Position numbers and translations under genes: made by a program. Below the pieces are notes generated by a model. The model did not search any database. It was given only the letters and a program-made list of their open reading frames with translations, and had not been told where the DNA came from. Shown here piece after piece: positions 1 to 12,804 of a DNA stretch of 64,000 nt. The stretch is from Oceanimonas smirnovii ATCC BAA-899 (lineage in GTDB: Bacteria; Pseudomonadota; Gammaproteobacteria; Enterobacterales; Aeromonadaceae): contig NZ_KB908466.1 in assembly GCF_000381965.1 (NCBI RefSeq), forward strand, positions 1-64,000, read 5' to 3'. Numbering within the stretch: position 1 is the stretch's first letter; each line of letters starts with the position of its first letter.

Positions 1-267
1 GGAACCAGTGTGAATCGTCCAGGACGTTTGAGTAAAGCGGGTAACGCCTATCTGCGCTCAGCACTGTTTATGCCAGCGATGAGTGCAGTGAGACATGATG
101 CACGCGCTAAGGCGTTTTATGAGGCCCTGATAGCCCGAGGAAAGAAAAAGATACAGGCCTTATGCGCAGTCATGAGGAAGTACCTCACCGGCTTGTGGGC
201 CTGTATCAGAACGGGAACCATGTTTGATTCGACGTTGCTCTTCAGCGAAGAACACATTCAGGCTTGA
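1..267 (+). CDS. IS110-family transposase, C-terminal part (cut by window edge)
   Basis: The reading frame is open from the first base and ends with TGA at 265-267, so only about 88 C-terminal codons are visible. The residues GRLSKAGNAYLRSALFMPA match the conserved start of the IS116/IS110/IS902 transposase C-terminal domain, where a GR-S-GN-LR motif carries the catalytic serine region. The GTG at base 10 is internal to the protein and is not a start. IS110 elements use a DEDD/serine transposase guided by a bridge RNA and have no long terminal inverted repeats, so the element end between 268 and 305 cannot be fixed by eye. The stop lies only 38 bases from the trxB stop on the other strand, so the element sits just downstream of trxB without disrupting it. 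Confidence 0.85.
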   Translation, partial: GTSVNRPGRLSKAGNAYLRSALFMPAMSAVRHDARAKAFYEALIARGKKKIQALCAVMRKYLTGLWACIRTGTMFDSTLLFSEEHIQA

Positions 268-305
268 ATTTACGTCAAAACAGAGTATCTACGCAGCTTC
301 CAGCT

Positions 306-1847
<1,542 letters not shown>

Positions 1848-2363
1848 ATGAGCCAAAGGATGGATGAAGTGTTGGATGCGAACAACCGCCCCTTAAAGGA
1901 ACTCGACCGGATTGACCGCAACATACTTAACGAACTGCAGCAAGATGGCCGCATCTCCAATGTGGAGTTGTCCAAGCGCGTTGGACTGAGCCCTACTCCT
2001 TGTCTGGAGCGAGTGCGCCGGCTGGAGCGTCAGGGATACATTGAAGGCTATACCGCCATTCTTAACCCGCAGTTTCTTGATGCATCACTGCTGGTATTCG
2101 TGGAAATTACCCTGAACCGCGGCACACCCGATGTGTTTGACGAGTTCAATGACGCCGTGCAGAAGCTGGAAGAAATTCAGGAGTGTCACCTGGTATCCGG
2201 TGACTTTGACTACCTGCTGAAAACCCGGGTGGCCGATATGTCTGCCTACCGCAAGTTACTGGGGGAAACCCTGCTGCGTTTGCCCGGGGTGAATGACACC
2301 CGCACCTATGTGGTGATGGAAGAGGTGAAGCAGAGCAACCGGCTGGTAATCAATACCCGTTAA
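1848..2363 (+). CDS. lrp: Leucine-responsive regulatory protein Lrp
   Basis: Global DNA-binding regulator of amino-acid metabolism that responds to leucine. From DLDRIDRN-type residues to the C-terminus it is nearly identical to E. coli Lrp. It has the N-terminal helix-turn-helix (ISNVELSKRVGLSPTP), a linker, and the RAM/ligand domain ending EEVKQSNRLVINTR. The start is uncertain. ATG 1848 (171 aa) has a weak GGA 11 bases upstream. ATG 1860 (167 aa, nearest the usual 164) has AGG directly touching it. A TTG at 1788 has no ribosome site. The gene lies upstream of ftsK as in enterics. Confidence 0.96.
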   Translation: MSQRMDEVLDANNRPLKELDRIDRNILNELQQDGRISNVELSKRVGLSPTPCLERVRRLERQGYIEGYTAILNPQFLDASLLVFVEITLNRGTPDVFDEFNDAVQKLEEIQECHLVSGDFDYLLKTRVADMSAYRKLLGETLLRLPGVNDTRTYVVMEEVKQSNRLVINTR

Positions 2364-2426
2364 GCTGTGCTAAAGTATGCCGCTCTGGTATTTTGATGCC
2401 GGCGGGACGGGAAGATTATCATTCAG

Positions 2427-2452
2427 CGAGCGGCCCCGGCCGCTCGTTTGTC
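2427..2452 (+). terminator. Probable terminator after lrp
   Basis: An 8-bp GC-rich stem (CGAGCGGC with GCCGCTCG) around a CCCG loop is followed by a broken T stretch (TTTGTCGTTGT). The weak T tract makes termination probable but not certain. Confidence 0.5.
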
Positions 2453-2534
2453 GTTGTATTAACCATGGTGACGACTTTTTCCGTCGCATTCCCCTGATAT
2501 TCTGAGCACAATCATCACAACGAGGAGCGGACGT

Positions 2535-5090
2535 TTGGCGGAGAAAAAGCTGTTTACTCCCATGTCTGGTTTGCAGCGTCTTTTTGAGGCTGGGCTGATA
2601 GCCATCATTCTACTGGCCGTATTTATGATGCTGTCACTGGTTTCCTATCACCCGTCGGATCCGGGCTGGTCACAGACTGCCCGTGGCGCAGACATCAGTA
2701 ACGCAGCCGGCCCTGCGGGGGCCTGGCTGGCCGACATTCTGCAGTTTGTATTCGGGTTCTCAGCCTATCTGCTGCCACCTTTTATGGTGTTTGTGGGCTG
2801 GATTACCCTGTGGCGGCCCAAGGGACTGATCGACATCTGCTACCTGACCCTGAGCCTGCGTATCATCGGCTTTCTGATGGTGTTGCTCAGTTTGCTGGCG
2901 CTGGCCAGCATGAACATAGGTGACATCTATTATTTTTCAGCGGGTGGCCTGATAGGAGACATGCTGGCCGGTACCCTGAGCCCGGTATTTGGTACCCTGG
3001 GAACCACTCTGGTGTTGCTTTGTTGTCTGGCCACCGGCATTACTTTTTTTACCGGCTGGTCCTGGCTGCTGATTGTAGAGCGTCTGGGAGCCATGGTAAT
3101 GGAAGCCCCCAACTGGCTGTCGACCTTGCCGGCACGCATCGCTGACTGGCAAACCCGCCGTCAGGGCGATGATGCGCCGGTGCCGGCCGCCGCAGTGCCT
3201 GCTGCTGCTCAGCTCCGTGAACCGGACGCTGCCAGGGCCGGCTTCAGTGGCTGGCAGCGCTTTCGTGAGCGCCTCGGCAAGCAGGACAGTGACAAGCATG
3301 ATGACAATGAAGCCGGGCAGGATGATCCGCTGCTGGCTCCCATGCCTGAACCTTCCGCACGGCGCACTCTTATCAGTAAAAAAACGCCACCGCAGCGCCG
3401 GGAGCCGGTACTGCAGATGGCTGATGACGATGACAGCGAGCTGCCACTGGCCACGCTGGCCGAGAGCAACGGCTGGATGGATGATGACGACGATGACGAA
3501 CTGGATTTGCCCTGGGCCGGTGAGGAAGACACACCAGCACCGGTTGCACAAAAGCCCGCCGCGGCACCGGTATCCAGGCCCCGCAACAGTGAACTGACGA
3601 CCTTGCCGGATGTGACGCTGCTGGATCCGCCCAAGCCACGTCAGCATGAAGTGAGTGAAGAAGAGCTGGAGCGCATTGCCCGGCTGGTGGAAGCCAAACT
3701 GGCTGACTATAACGTGCAGGCTAATGTGGTGGGCGTGTATCCGGGGCCTGTGATCACCCGCTTTGAACTGGATCTGGCCCCCGGGGTCAAGGTCAGCAAA
3801 ATTACCAACCTGGCCCGGGATCTGGCCCGCTCCCTGTCTGCCATCAGCGTGCGGGTGGTGGAAGTGATCCCCGGCAAGCCTTATGTGGGACTGGAGCTGC
3901 CCAATACCCGCCGTGAAACCGTCTATTTGCGGGAGGTGATTGACAGCGACCTGTTTCACAGCAGTAAGCACCCGCTTACCATGGTGCTGGGGCAGGACAT
4001 AGCCGGCGATCCTGTGGTGGTGAATCTGGCCAAAATGCCTCACGTGCTGGTGGCCGGTACCACCGGCTCGGGCAAGTCGGTGGGGGTGAACGTCATGATA
4101 CTGTCCATGCTGTTCAAGGCCACGCCGGAAGACGTGCGTTTTATCATGATCGACCCCAAAATGCTGGAGCTGTCGGTGTATGAGGGTATTCCGCACCTGC
4201 TCACCGAAGTGGTCACCGACATGAAGGAAGCGGCCAATGCCCTGCGCTGGTGCGTGGGCGAGATGGAACGCCGCTACAAGCTGATGTCGGCCATGGGAGT
4301 GCGTAACCTCAAGGGCTTCAACACCAAGGTACAGGACGCCATTGATGCCGGAGAACCTTTGCGGGATCCGCTGTGGCAGCCCACTCAGTCCATGGACACT
4401 TATCCGCCGGCGCTGGAAAAGCTGCCCCATATTGTGGTGGTGATCGACGAATTTGCCGACATGATGATGATAGTGGGCAAAAAGGTGGAAGAGCTGATTG
4501 CCCGTATCGCCCAGAAGGCCCGGGCGGCCGGTATTCATCTGGTGCTGGCCACTCAGCGCCCGTCGGTGGATGTGATCACCGGTCTTATCAAGGCCAACAT
4601 ACCCACCCGTATGTCGTTCCAGGTGTCGAGCAAAATTGACTCCCGCACCATTCTCGATCAGCAGGGGGCTGAGTCCTTGCTGGGCATGGGGGACATGCTC
4701 TATATGCCCGCCGGCGACAGCAACCCCACCCGGGTGCACGGTGCCTTTGTGGACGATCACGAGGTGCACAAGGTGGTAGCGGCCTGGAAGGAGCGGGGCG
4801 AGCCGGATTATATTGAAGATATTCTTAACGGCGATGTGGGGGCCGACGGCCTTCTGCCCGGTGAAGCGCCGGAAGGCGGTGATGGCGAACTGGACGAGTT
4901 ATTTGATCATGCGGTGGCTTTTGTCGCTGAGACGCGCCGCGGCTCTACCTCCAGTGTGCAGCGCAAGTTCAAGATAGGCTATAACAGGGCTGCCCGCATT
5001 ATCGAGCAGATGGAAGCCCAGGGCATTGTCAGCCCGGCGGGCAGCAACGGCCAACGAGAAGTGCTGGCACCACCGCCGGCCAGGGGATAA
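2535..5090 (+). CDS. ftsK: DNA translocase FtsK
   Basis: Division-septum protein that anchors in the inner membrane and pumps chromosome termini towards dif for XerCD resolution. It starts at TTG 2535 behind GAGGAGCGG. Residues 15-190 hold the transmembrane segments. A linker of about 190 residues follows, with an acidic patch ([19 protein letters not shown]). The motor then has Walker A GTTGSGKS near residue 507 and Walker [12 protein letters not shown]. The C-terminal gamma winged helix ([19 protein letters not shown]) reads polar KOPS-type sequences. At 851 residues it is far shorter than E. coli FtsK (1329), the difference being in the linker, as in many non-enteric species. lolA follows after 3 bases, so the two are probably cotranscribed. 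Confidence 0.97.
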   Translation: MAEKKLFTPMSGLQRLFEAGLIAIILLAVFMMLSLVSYHPSDPGWSQTARGADISNAAGPAGAWLADILQFVFGFSAYLLPPFMVFVGWITLWRPKGLIDICYLTLSLRIIGFLMVLLSLLALASMNIGDIYYFSAGGLIGDMLAGTLSPVFGTLGTTLVLLCCLATGITFFTGWSWLLIVERLGAMVMEAPNWLSTLPARIADWQTRRQGDDAPVPAAAVPAAAQLREPDAARAGFSGWQRFRERLGKQDSDKHDDNEAGQDDPLLAPMPEPSARRTLISKKTPPQRREPVLQMADDDDSELPLATLAESNGWMDDDDDDELDLPWAGEEDTPAPVAQKPAAAPVSRPRNSELTTLPDVTLLDPPKPRQHEVSEEELERIARLVEAKLADYNVQANVVGVYPGPVITRFELDLAPGVKVSKITNLARDLARSLSAISVRVVEVIPGKPYVGLELPNTRRETVYLREVIDSDLFHSSKHPLTMVLGQDIAGDPVVVNLAKMPHVLVAGTTGSGKSVGVNVMILSMLFKATPEDVRFIMIDPKMLELSVYEGIPHLLTEVVTDMKEAANALRWCVGEMERRYKLMSAMGVRNLKGFNTKVQDAIDAGEPLRDPLWQPTQSMDTYPPALEKLPHIVVVIDEFADMMMIVGKKVEELIARIAQKARAAGIHLVLATQRPSVDVITGLIKANIPTRMSFQVSSKIDSRTILDQQGAESLLGMGDMLYMPAGDSNPTRVHGAFVDDHEVHKVVAAWKERGEPDYIEDILNGDVGADGLLPGEAPEGGDGELDELFDHAVAFVAETRRGSTSSVQRKFKIGYNRAARIIEQMEAQGIVSPAGSNGQREVLAPPPARG

Positions 5091-5093
5091 CCA

Positions 5094-5702
5094 ATGAAAA
5101 AAGTAATAATGGCAGGAATGATGCTGTGGTCTGCCAGCACTCAGGTGCTGGCGGACGCAGCGACGGATCTGCAACAGAAGCTGTCGGCGCTGGGGCGCTT
5201 TTCTGCCGATTTTACTCAGCAGGTCTACGATGAAAGCGGTGAGCCCATGCAGACCGCCGAGGGCAGCATGCAGCTGGCGCGGCCGGACCGCTTTCGCTGG
5301 CACACCACCTCGCCCGACGAGAGCCTGATTGTGTCTGACGGCACCGATGTGTGGATGTACGACCCCTTTGTGGAGCAGGTGAGCATAGTGCCTTTGGAGC
5401 AGGCGGTGCAGAATACGCCGTTTTTGCTGATCTCCGGTGGTGATAAGGCCCGCTGGCAGAACTATCGCATCAGCGAGCAGAATGACACTTATGTGGTGAC
5501 CAGCAAGGATCCGGCGGAGCTTATTCAGCGCTTTACGCTGCGCTTTGATAATCAGGGCCGGCTGGCGCGTTTTACCGTGGTGGAGTCCGGCGGCCAGCGC
5601 AGCGAATTTACCCTGAGTGAATTTAATACCAGCCCTGAGCTTGCCGCCAACGCCTTTCGTTTTACCCCGCTGGCGGGCGTAATGGTGGACGATCAGCGCT
5701 GA
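5094..5702 (+). CDS. lolA: Outer-membrane lipoprotein carrier LolA
   Basis: Periplasmic chaperone that takes lipoproteins from LolCDE to LolB. The signal peptide is MKKVIMAGMM..QVLA with likely cleavage after residue 20 (VLA-D). The mature part has the LolA signatures FSADFTQ, PDRFRWH and LIVSDGTDVWMYDPFVEQV, the last forming part of the hydrophobic lipid-binding barrel. The length of 202 residues fits the family (about 203). It lies 3 bases after ftsK and upstream of rarA, the standard gammaproteobacterial order. Confidence 0.96.
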   Translation: MKKVIMAGMMLWSASTQVLADAATDLQQKLSALGRFSADFTQQVYDESGEPMQTAEGSMQLARPDRFRWHTTSPDESLIVSDGTDVWMYDPFVEQVSIVPLEQAVQNTPFLLISGGDKARWQNYRISEQNDTYVVTSKDPAELIQRFTLRFDNQGRLARFTVVESGGQRSEFTLSEFNTSPELAANAFRFTPLAGVMVDDQR

Positions 5703-5784
5703 GGTGGCATGAGCCCGGCATGCAAAGCGACAGCGGGGTTGCGCTACGCCGACACGCTTCAAGCCCCTCCATGGGACGCTCGGT

Positions 5785-5833
5785 AAATGCCTTCCCTGGC
5801 ATTTGACGGTCGGCTTCGGCAATCCCCGTTGCC
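5785..5833. repeat. Two small hairpins in the lolA-rarA spacer
   Basis: AAATGCC-N6-GGCATTT (5785-5804) and GGCAA-N6-TTGCC (5818-5833) stand side by side in a 198-base spacer of GC-rich, repeat-like composition. No T tract follows, so this is not a clear terminator. It may be a copy of a dispersed palindromic intergenic element. Confidence 0.4.
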
Positions 5834-5900
5834 GCTTCGTGTCGCCGACGAAAGTGCACTATGCAGCAAACGGCACTTTGTTTTATGTGGATGAAATACC

Positions 5901-7232
5901 ATGAGTACCCTGAGTCTGGACTTTGAGCAGGACGACTTTCGCCCGCTGGCGGCACGGATGCGCCCGGCGCGCATTGAGCAGTATCTCGGTCAGCAGCACA
6001 TTCTGGGGCCGGGCAAGCCTCTGCGCCGGGCGCTTGAAAGCGGTCACTGTCATTCCATGATTTTGTGGGGGCCGCCGGGTACCGGTAAAACCACACTGGC
6101 GGAGCTGGTGGCCCACTACTGCGATGCCCAGGTGGAGCGGGTCTCGGCGGTGACCTCGGGGGTGAAGGACATTCGCGCCGCCATCGAGCGCGCCCGGGAG
6201 TACAAGCTGGCGGGCCGGCGTACTATTTTGTTTGTGGACGAGGTGCACCGCTTCAACAAGTCTCAGCAGGATGCTTTTCTGCCCCATATTGAAGACGGCA
6301 CCGTCACCTTTATTGGTGCCACCACCGAAAACCCTTCTTTTGAACTGAACAATGCATTGCTGTCCCGGGCCCGGGTCTACTTGCTCAAGCGTCTGGAAAC
6401 CGCCGATGTGGAAGCCATGATCGAGCAGGCGCTGAACGATGAACGCGGTCTGGCGGGACAGGGTATCAAGCTTGCCGACGGCGTTCAGCGGGCACTGGCA
6501 GAGCTGGTGGACGGCGACGGCCGCAAGGCGCTCAACTATCTGGAGCTGCTGGCGGACATGGCCGGGGAGCACAACGGTGAGCGCTGTATCGACAAGGCAT
6601 TGCTGGCGGAAGTGACCGGCGAGCGGCTGGCCCGGTTCGATAATCAGGGCGACCTGTATTACGATCTGATCTCCGCCATTCACAAGTCCATTCGTGGCTC
6701 TAATCCCGATGCGGGTCTGTACTGGTATGCCCGCATGATCACGGCTGGCTGCGATCCGCTTTATATTGCCCGCCGGCTGCTGGCCATTGCTTCGGAAGAT
6801 GTCGGCCTGGCTGATCCCAAGGCCATGGAGGTGGCGCTGGCTGCCTGGGACTGCTTTACCCGGGTGGGGCCGGCAGAAGGGGAGCGGGCCATTGCCCAGG
6901 CCATTGTTTATCTGGCCTGCGCGCCCAAGAGTAACGCCCTTTACACCGCCTGGAAGGCGGCGCTGCAGGATGCCCGCGAGCTGCCCGATTTTGAGGTGCC
7001 GGTGCATTTACGCAACGCCCCCACCAAACTGATGAAAGCGCTGGGCCATGGTGCCGAATACCGCTATGCCCATAACGAGCCGGGTGCTTATGCCGCCGGC
7101 GAAACCTATCTGCCCGAAGCCATGATGGGGCGGCGCTATTATATGCCCAACGAGCGGGGCTTTGAGCAGAAAATTCAGGCTAAGCTCGATTACCTCAGCC
7201 AGCTTGACCAACAGGCCAAAGGTGGTTCCTGA
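5901..7232 (+). CDS. rarA: Replication-associated recombination protein RarA (MgsA), AAA+ ATPase
   Basis: Clamp-loader-like ATPase that acts at stalled replication forks. Walker A GPPGTGKT is at residues 57-64, Walker B is [11 protein letters not shown], and sensor 1 is GATTENPSF. The C-terminal tetramerisation part includes [17 protein letters not shown]. The length of 443 residues is close to E. coli RarA (447). It lies between lolA and serS as in enterics. Confidence 0.95.
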   Translation: MSTLSLDFEQDDFRPLAARMRPARIEQYLGQQHILGPGKPLRRALESGHCHSMILWGPPGTGKTTLAELVAHYCDAQVERVSAVTSGVKDIRAAIERAREYKLAGRRTILFVDEVHRFNKSQQDAFLPHIEDGTVTFIGATTENPSFELNNALLSRARVYLLKRLETADVEAMIEQALNDERGLAGQGIKLADGVQRALAELVDGDGRKALNYLELLADMAGEHNGERCIDKALLAEVTGERLARFDNQGDLYYDLISAIHKSIRGSNPDAGLYWYARMITAGCDPLYIARRLLAIASEDVGLADPKAMEVALAAWDCFTRVGPAEGERAIAQAIVYLACAPKSNALYTAWKAALQDARELPDFEVPVHLRNAPTKLMKALGHGAEYRYAHNEPGAYAAGETYLPEAMMGRRYYMPNERGFEQKIQAKLDYLSQLDQQAKGGS

Positions 7233-7350
7233 ACAAAGCAGCTGCGCTCAGGATCTGCGTTCTTGGCCCGTTGCGGCCGATGCTGATAAACTGTAGCAGA
7301 ACTCATTCAACCCCTTTGGCGTGCAAACGCATCACACGAATTTAAGGTAA

Positions 7351-8652
<1,302 letters not shown>

Positions 8653-8674
8653 GTTGGTTTTTCAGTTAACCAAG

Positions 8675-8698
8675 CCGGGGTCTGACCCCGGTTTTTTT
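8675..8698 (+). terminator. Rho-independent terminator of serS
   Basis: A perfect 7-bp stem, CCGGGGT with ACCCCGG around CTG, is followed by seven T residues. Confidence 0.9.
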
Positions 8699-8816
8699 AT
8701 GCCTGAAAAATATAAATTCGTTTTAACTCGGTTTCTGATGATGTGATCTCACCGTGAAATGGCCGTATTGCAATGTATAAAACTGTTGGCTGACTAACCT
8801 TTGGCATCATATTTTG

Positions 8817-8844
8817 TTGAGTGTGTTAACGTCATGTGTATAAT
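8817..8844 (+). promoter_or_regulatory. Sigma-70 promoter of the AbgT-type transporter
   Basis: TTGAGT, a 16-base spacer and a perfect TATAAT with TGTG just upstream. The predicted start near 8851 would give a leader of about 98 bases. The rest of the 296-base serS-transporter gap holds only the serS terminator and AT-rich sequence. Confidence 0.6.
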
Positions 8845-8948
8845 CCACCGGAATTTTTAACCTGGCCGGCATATACGGTTACTTATAACTTTTGTTATGA
8901 AGTATTGTGCTGTCGGTGCCTGCGTCTATCCCGATGGAGAATTTCGAC

Positions 8949-10559
8949 ATGACGTCATCCTCAACCCGCTGTGATGGTAATCAACGCCAGCAGCCAGCCC
9001 CTAACAAAGGCGGCTTCACCCGCTTTCTCGATACGGTAGAGTGGCTGGGTAACCTGTTACCCCATCCCATTACCCTGTTTGCCATCTTCTGTGCCGTCAT
9101 TTTGCTGGCATCCGGTGTGGCTGGTTATTTTGAAGTGAGCGTGGCGGATCCCCGGCCGGAAGGTGCCCCGGGCCGGGCCGCCGATGGCATGATTACCGTG
9201 GTCAGCCTGCTTAACGGCGAAGGGCTGGCGCGCATTGTAGGCAGTCTGGTGAGCAACTTTACTGGTTTCGCTCCTCTTGGCACCGTGCTGGTGGCGCTGC
9301 TGGGCGTCGGTGTGGCCGAGCATTCCGGACTGCTGTCGGCAGCCATGCGGGCGTTGGTGATGAATGCTTCACGGCGTATGGTTACCGTGACCGTAGTATT
9401 TGCCGGTATTGTTTCCAATACTGCGGCTGAGCTTGGTTATGTCGTCTTGATCCCGCTGGCGGCCATGATCTTTCATTCTCTGGGGCGTCATCCTCTTGCC
9501 GGTCTGGCTGCGGCCTTTGCTGGTGTATCCGGCGGTTACAGTGCCAACCTCTTGTTGGGTACAGTCGATCCGCTGTTGTCAGGCATTACTCAAACTGCCG
9601 CTCGCATCATTGATCCTGTCTATGTGGTAGGGCCCGAAGTGAATTGGTATTTCATGTTTATCAGCACCTTTGTGATTTCCATTCTGGGTGCGCTGGTAAC
9701 GGAAAAACTGGTGGAGCCCAAGCTGGGAGAGTATCGCAGTGAAGAGGCTGGGGATCTCAGTGAAAACCAGGACATGGGCAGGGTAACGTCAGCGGAAAAG
9801 CGCGCTCTCAAGGGAGCCGGTCTGGCGGCCCTGGCGGTGTGTGCTGTGCTGGCGTTGACCATAGTGCCCGAGAGCGGTGTATTACGGCATCCGGTGACCG
9901 GAGCCGTGGCCGGCTCGCCGTTCCTTAAAGGCATAGTGGTATTTATTTTTGTGTTTTTTGCCATTCCGGGCTTTGTGTACGGCCGCATGATGGGCACCAT
10001 GAAAAGTGACCGGGACGTGATTGATGCCATGTCTAAAAGCATGAGCTCCATGGGCATGTACATAGTACTGGTGTTCTTTGCCGCCCAGTTTGTGGCTTTT
10101 TTCAGCTGGACCAACTTTGGTACTGTCATTGCGGTGCAGGGTGCTACTCTGCTGCAGAGCCTGGGACTGACCGGCCCTGTACTGTTGCTGTGCTTTATTG
10201 TTGTCTGTGGCTTTATCAATTTGATGATAGGCTCAGCCTCAGCTCAGTGGGCAGTAACGGCACCGATTTTTGTACCCATGCTGATGCTGGTGGGCTACTC
10301 GCCGGAGGTAGTACAGGCGGCCTATCGCATTGGTGACTCCACTACCAATATCATTACCCCCATGATGAGCTACTTCGGCTTGATCATGGCAGTGGCCACC
10401 CGTTACAAGAAAGACATGGGCATAGGCACCCTGATGGCCATGATGCTGCCTTACTCCATGGTATTTATTGTGGGCTGGTCTGTGCTCTTCTATCTGTGGG
10501 TATTTGTATTTGGTCTGCCGGTAGGGCCGGGAGCGGCTACCTATTACAACGGTCTTTAA
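8949..10559 (+). CDS. AbgT-family transporter (p-aminobenzoyl-glutamate type)
   Basis: Inner-membrane transporter of the AbgT family. E. coli AbgT takes up p-aminobenzoyl-glutamate, and some relatives export sulfonamides. Family signatures seen are the N-terminal FLDTVEWLGNLLPHPITLF, the LLGVGVAEHSGLLSA turn, AELGYVVLIPLAA and the C-terminal RIGDSTTNIITPMMSYFG. About 11-13 hydrophobic segments are visible. ATG 8949 (536 aa) is chosen because GGAGA lies 8 bases upstream. A GTG at 8907 would add 14 unlikely residues. No abgAB hydrolase genes are nearby, so the substrate is unknown. Confidence 0.88.
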   Translation: MTSSSTRCDGNQRQQPAPNKGGFTRFLDTVEWLGNLLPHPITLFAIFCAVILLASGVAGYFEVSVADPRPEGAPGRAADGMITVVSLLNGEGLARIVGSLVSNFTGFAPLGTVLVALLGVGVAEHSGLLSAAMRALVMNASRRMVTVTVVFAGIVSNTAAELGYVVLIPLAAMIFHSLGRHPLAGLAAAFAGVSGGYSANLLLGTVDPLLSGITQTAARIIDPVYVVGPEVNWYFMFISTFVISILGALVTEKLVEPKLGEYRSEEAGDLSENQDMGRVTSAEKRALKGAGLAALAVCAVLALTIVPESGVLRHPVTGAVAGSPFLKGIVVFIFVFFAIPGFVYGRMMGTMKSDRDVIDAMSKSMSSMGMYIVLVFFAAQFVAFFSWTNFGTVIAVQGATLLQSLGLTGPVLLLCFIVVCGFINLMIGSASAQWAVTAPIFVPMLMLVGYSPEVVQAAYRIGDSTTNIITPMMSYFGLIMAVATRYKKDMGIGTLMAMMLPYSMVFIVGWSVLFYLWVFVFGLPVGPGAATYYNGL

Positions 10560-10724
10560 CATCGTATAAAGTGCCGGATCCGGTGCGATGTGTTTCGCAC
10601 CGGTGCTCATCTTTGTTCAGCGGTTAGTTTGATATTGAATGAACTTTATCCGCTTTTTCGTCGCCTTTTACCAAACGTGTTTGATAGAATGCGCGGCAAT
10701 CAGGAGGGCTTCGGCACTAACATG

Positions 10725-11213
10725 ATGGTTTGGATAGATTTTGTAATACTCGGCATTATCGGCCTGTCGGCCCTCATCAGCCTGGTCCGCGGCTTCGTCA
10801 AGGAAGCCATGTCACTCGCCACCTGGGTGGCTGCCTTTTTTATTGCCAGTCGCTTTTATGCCGACCTGGCAGTATTTCTCGATATCAAAGACCCGCTTTT
10901 TCGCAATGGGGCTGCCATTGCCATTTTGTTTGTGCTTACCCTGATCCTGGGTGCTCTGGTCAACTACATTATCGGCGAGCTGGTCACCCGCACCGGCCTG
11001 TCGGGCACTGATCGAGTGCTGGGCGTCTGTTTTGGCGCCGTGCGTGGCGTTTTTATTGTGGCCGCGCTGCTGCTGTTAACCGATACCATGACTGCTTTTT
11101 CCCACAGCCCGTGGTGGAAGGAGTCGGTACTCATTCCCGAGTTTGGCATCGTTATTCAGTGGTTTTTTAATATGCTGCAGAATTCATCCAGCTTCTTACC
11201 CCCCAAGCTATAG
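10725..11213 (+). CDS. cvpA: Colicin V production protein CvpA
   Basis: Inner-membrane protein of about four transmembrane segments, needed for colicin V secretion and envelope homeostasis in E. coli. It begins [18 protein letters not shown] and keeps the family core [19 protein letters not shown], ending SSSFLPPKL. Starting at the second of two adjacent ATGs (10722 and 10725) gives 162 residues, the E. coli length. AGGAGG lies at 10702-10707, somewhat far. purF follows 20 bases later, the same cvpA-purF operon as in enterics. Confidence 0.93.
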   Translation: MVWIDFVILGIIGLSALISLVRGFVKEAMSLATWVAAFFIASRFYADLAVFLDIKDPLFRNGAAIAILFVLTLILGALVNYIIGELVTRTGLSGTDRVLGVCFGAVRGVFIVAALLLLTDTMTAFSHSPWWKESVLIPEFGIVIQWFFNMLQNSSSFLPPKL

Positions 11214-11233
11214 TAATTCGAGGAAATTTTCAC

Positions 11234-12754
11234 ATGTGTGGGATAGTCGGTATACAAGGTACGACCCCGGTCAACCAGGCGCTTTACGACGCGCTCACAG
11301 TGCTTCAGCACAGAGGACAGGATGCCGCCGGCATCGTGACCATCTCCGGTAACAACTTCCGTCAGCGCAAGGCCAATGGGCTGGTCCGGGATGTGTTTGA
11401 AGAGCGTCACATGGAGCGTCTTATCGGAAACGTCGGCATTGGTCATGTGCGCTATCCCACCGCCGGCAGCAGCAGTGTGGCTCAGGCTCAGCCTTTTTAT
11501 GTGAACTCTCCCTTTGGTATTGCGCTGGCCCACAACGGCAATCTGACCAATGCCGCCGAGCTGAAGGAAGAGCAGTTCCGGGTAGCCCGACGTCATATCA
11601 ACACCACCTCTGATTCTGAGGTATTGATTAACGTACTGGCTCATGAGTTGGATCAGCAGACTCAAAAGCTGCACCTGGAGCCGGAGCATGTGTTTGCTGC
11701 GGTAGCCAAAATACATGAAAAGGTTCGCGGCGCGTATGCTGCCGTTGCAGTGATCATCGGCCACGGCATGGTGGCGTTCCGCGATCCCAACGGCATTCGT
11801 CCGCTGGTACTGGGTAAACGTGATGCTGAAGACGGCAGCACCGAGTATATGGTGGCCTCGGAAAGTGTGGCGCTGGATGCGGTAGGCTTTGAGCTGGTAC
11901 GCGATGTAGCGCCTGGTGAAGCGGTTTATATTACCGAGCAGAATGAGCTCTTTACCGAGCAGTGCGCCGCTGAGCCCGAGCACAACTCCTGTATTTTTGA
12001 ATATGTATACTTTGCCCGCCCGGACTCCTTTATTGATAAGGTCTCTGTCTATGCTGCCCGTGTGCGTATGGGGCAGAAGCTGGGTGCCAAAATTGCCCGT
12101 GAGTGGGAAGACCTGAACATTGATGTGGTGATTCCCATTCCGGAAACGTCCTGCGACATCGCCCTGGAAATTGCCCACAATCTTCAGCTGCCTTATCGCC
12201 AGGGTTTTGTGAAAAACCGCTATATCGGCCGTACCTTTATTATGCCCGGTCAGCAGCAGCGCCGGCAGTCGGTGCGCCGCAAGCTGAATGCCATTCCGTC
12301 GGAATTTGCCGGCAAGAATGTACTGCTGGTGGATGACTCCATCGTACGCGGCACTACCTCCGAGCAGATCATTGAAATGGCCCGGGATGCGGGAGCCAAG
12401 AAGGTGTATTTTGCTTCGGCTGCCCCGGAAATCCGTTTTCCCAACGTGTACGGCATCGATATGCCTTCCGTCAACGAGCTGATCGCTTATGGCCGCGAGT
12501 CGGATGAGATTTGCAAGCTGATTGGCGCCGACGGCCTGATTTTTCAGGATCTGGAAGACCTGGAAGATGCGGTGCGTTATTTCAATCCCGAGCTGCGCCG
12601 CTTTGAAACCTCCGTGTTTACCGGCGAATACGTGACTCAGGATGTTAACCAGGAATATCTGGATGCCCTGAACGCCTTGCGTAACGATACTGCCAAACAG
12701 CAGGACTGCATCGACAACAGTCATCTGGAAATATATAACGAAGGTCAGTCCTGA
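11234..12754 (+). CDS. purF: Amidophosphoribosyltransferase PurF
   Basis: First committed enzyme of purine synthesis; it makes 5-phosphoribosylamine from PRPP and glutamine. The protein begins MCGIVGIQG, so Cys2 becomes the N-terminal nucleophile of the glutaminase domain and there is no propeptide. The C-terminal phosphoribosyltransferase domain has the PRPP loop [14 protein letters not shown]. Length is 506 residues (E. coli 505). It is the second gene of the cvpA-purF pair and is closed by a strong terminator. A CAAACgtGTTTG palindrome upstream of cvpA (10672-10683) is only distantly like a PurR box. Confidence 0.98.
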   Translation: MCGIVGIQGTTPVNQALYDALTVLQHRGQDAAGIVTISGNNFRQRKANGLVRDVFEERHMERLIGNVGIGHVRYPTAGSSSVAQAQPFYVNSPFGIALAHNGNLTNAAELKEEQFRVARRHINTTSDSEVLINVLAHELDQQTQKLHLEPEHVFAAVAKIHEKVRGAYAAVAVIIGHGMVAFRDPNGIRPLVLGKRDAEDGSTEYMVASESVALDAVGFELVRDVAPGEAVYITEQNELFTEQCAAEPEHNSCIFEYVYFARPDSFIDKVSVYAARVRMGQKLGAKIAREWEDLNIDVVIPIPETSCDIALEIAHNLQLPYRQGFVKNRYIGRTFIMPGQQQRRQSVRRKLNAIPSEFAGKNVLLVDDSIVRGTTSEQIIEMARDAGAKKVYFASAAPEIRFPNVYGIDMPSVNELIAYGRESDEICKLIGADGLIFQDLEDLEDAVRYFNPELRRFETSVFTGEYVTQDVNQEYLDALNALRNDTAKQQDCIDNSHLEIYNEGQS

Positions 12755-12761
12755 CCATAAG

Positions 12762-12786
12762 AAAGCCGGGGAGTTCCCCGGCTTTT
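12762..12786. terminator. Bidirectional terminator between purF and the Yip1-type gene
   Basis: AAAGCCGGGG and CCCCGGCTTT form a 10-bp stem around AGTT, with A and T flanks on either side, suiting the two convergent genes. Confidence 0.85.
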
Positions 12787-12804
12787 AATGCCATCAGCAG
12801 AGGG

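Noticed and set aside
2937-4769. 610-codon frame antisense to ftsK
   Set aside because: Shadow of the GC-rich ftsK gene; the translation is His/Gln-rich and matches no family.
10671-10684. PurR-box-like palindrome CAAACgtGTTTG before cvpA-purF
   Set aside because: Two extra bases between half-sites compared with the PurR consensus GCAAACGTTTGC; too weak to list, though the location is right.
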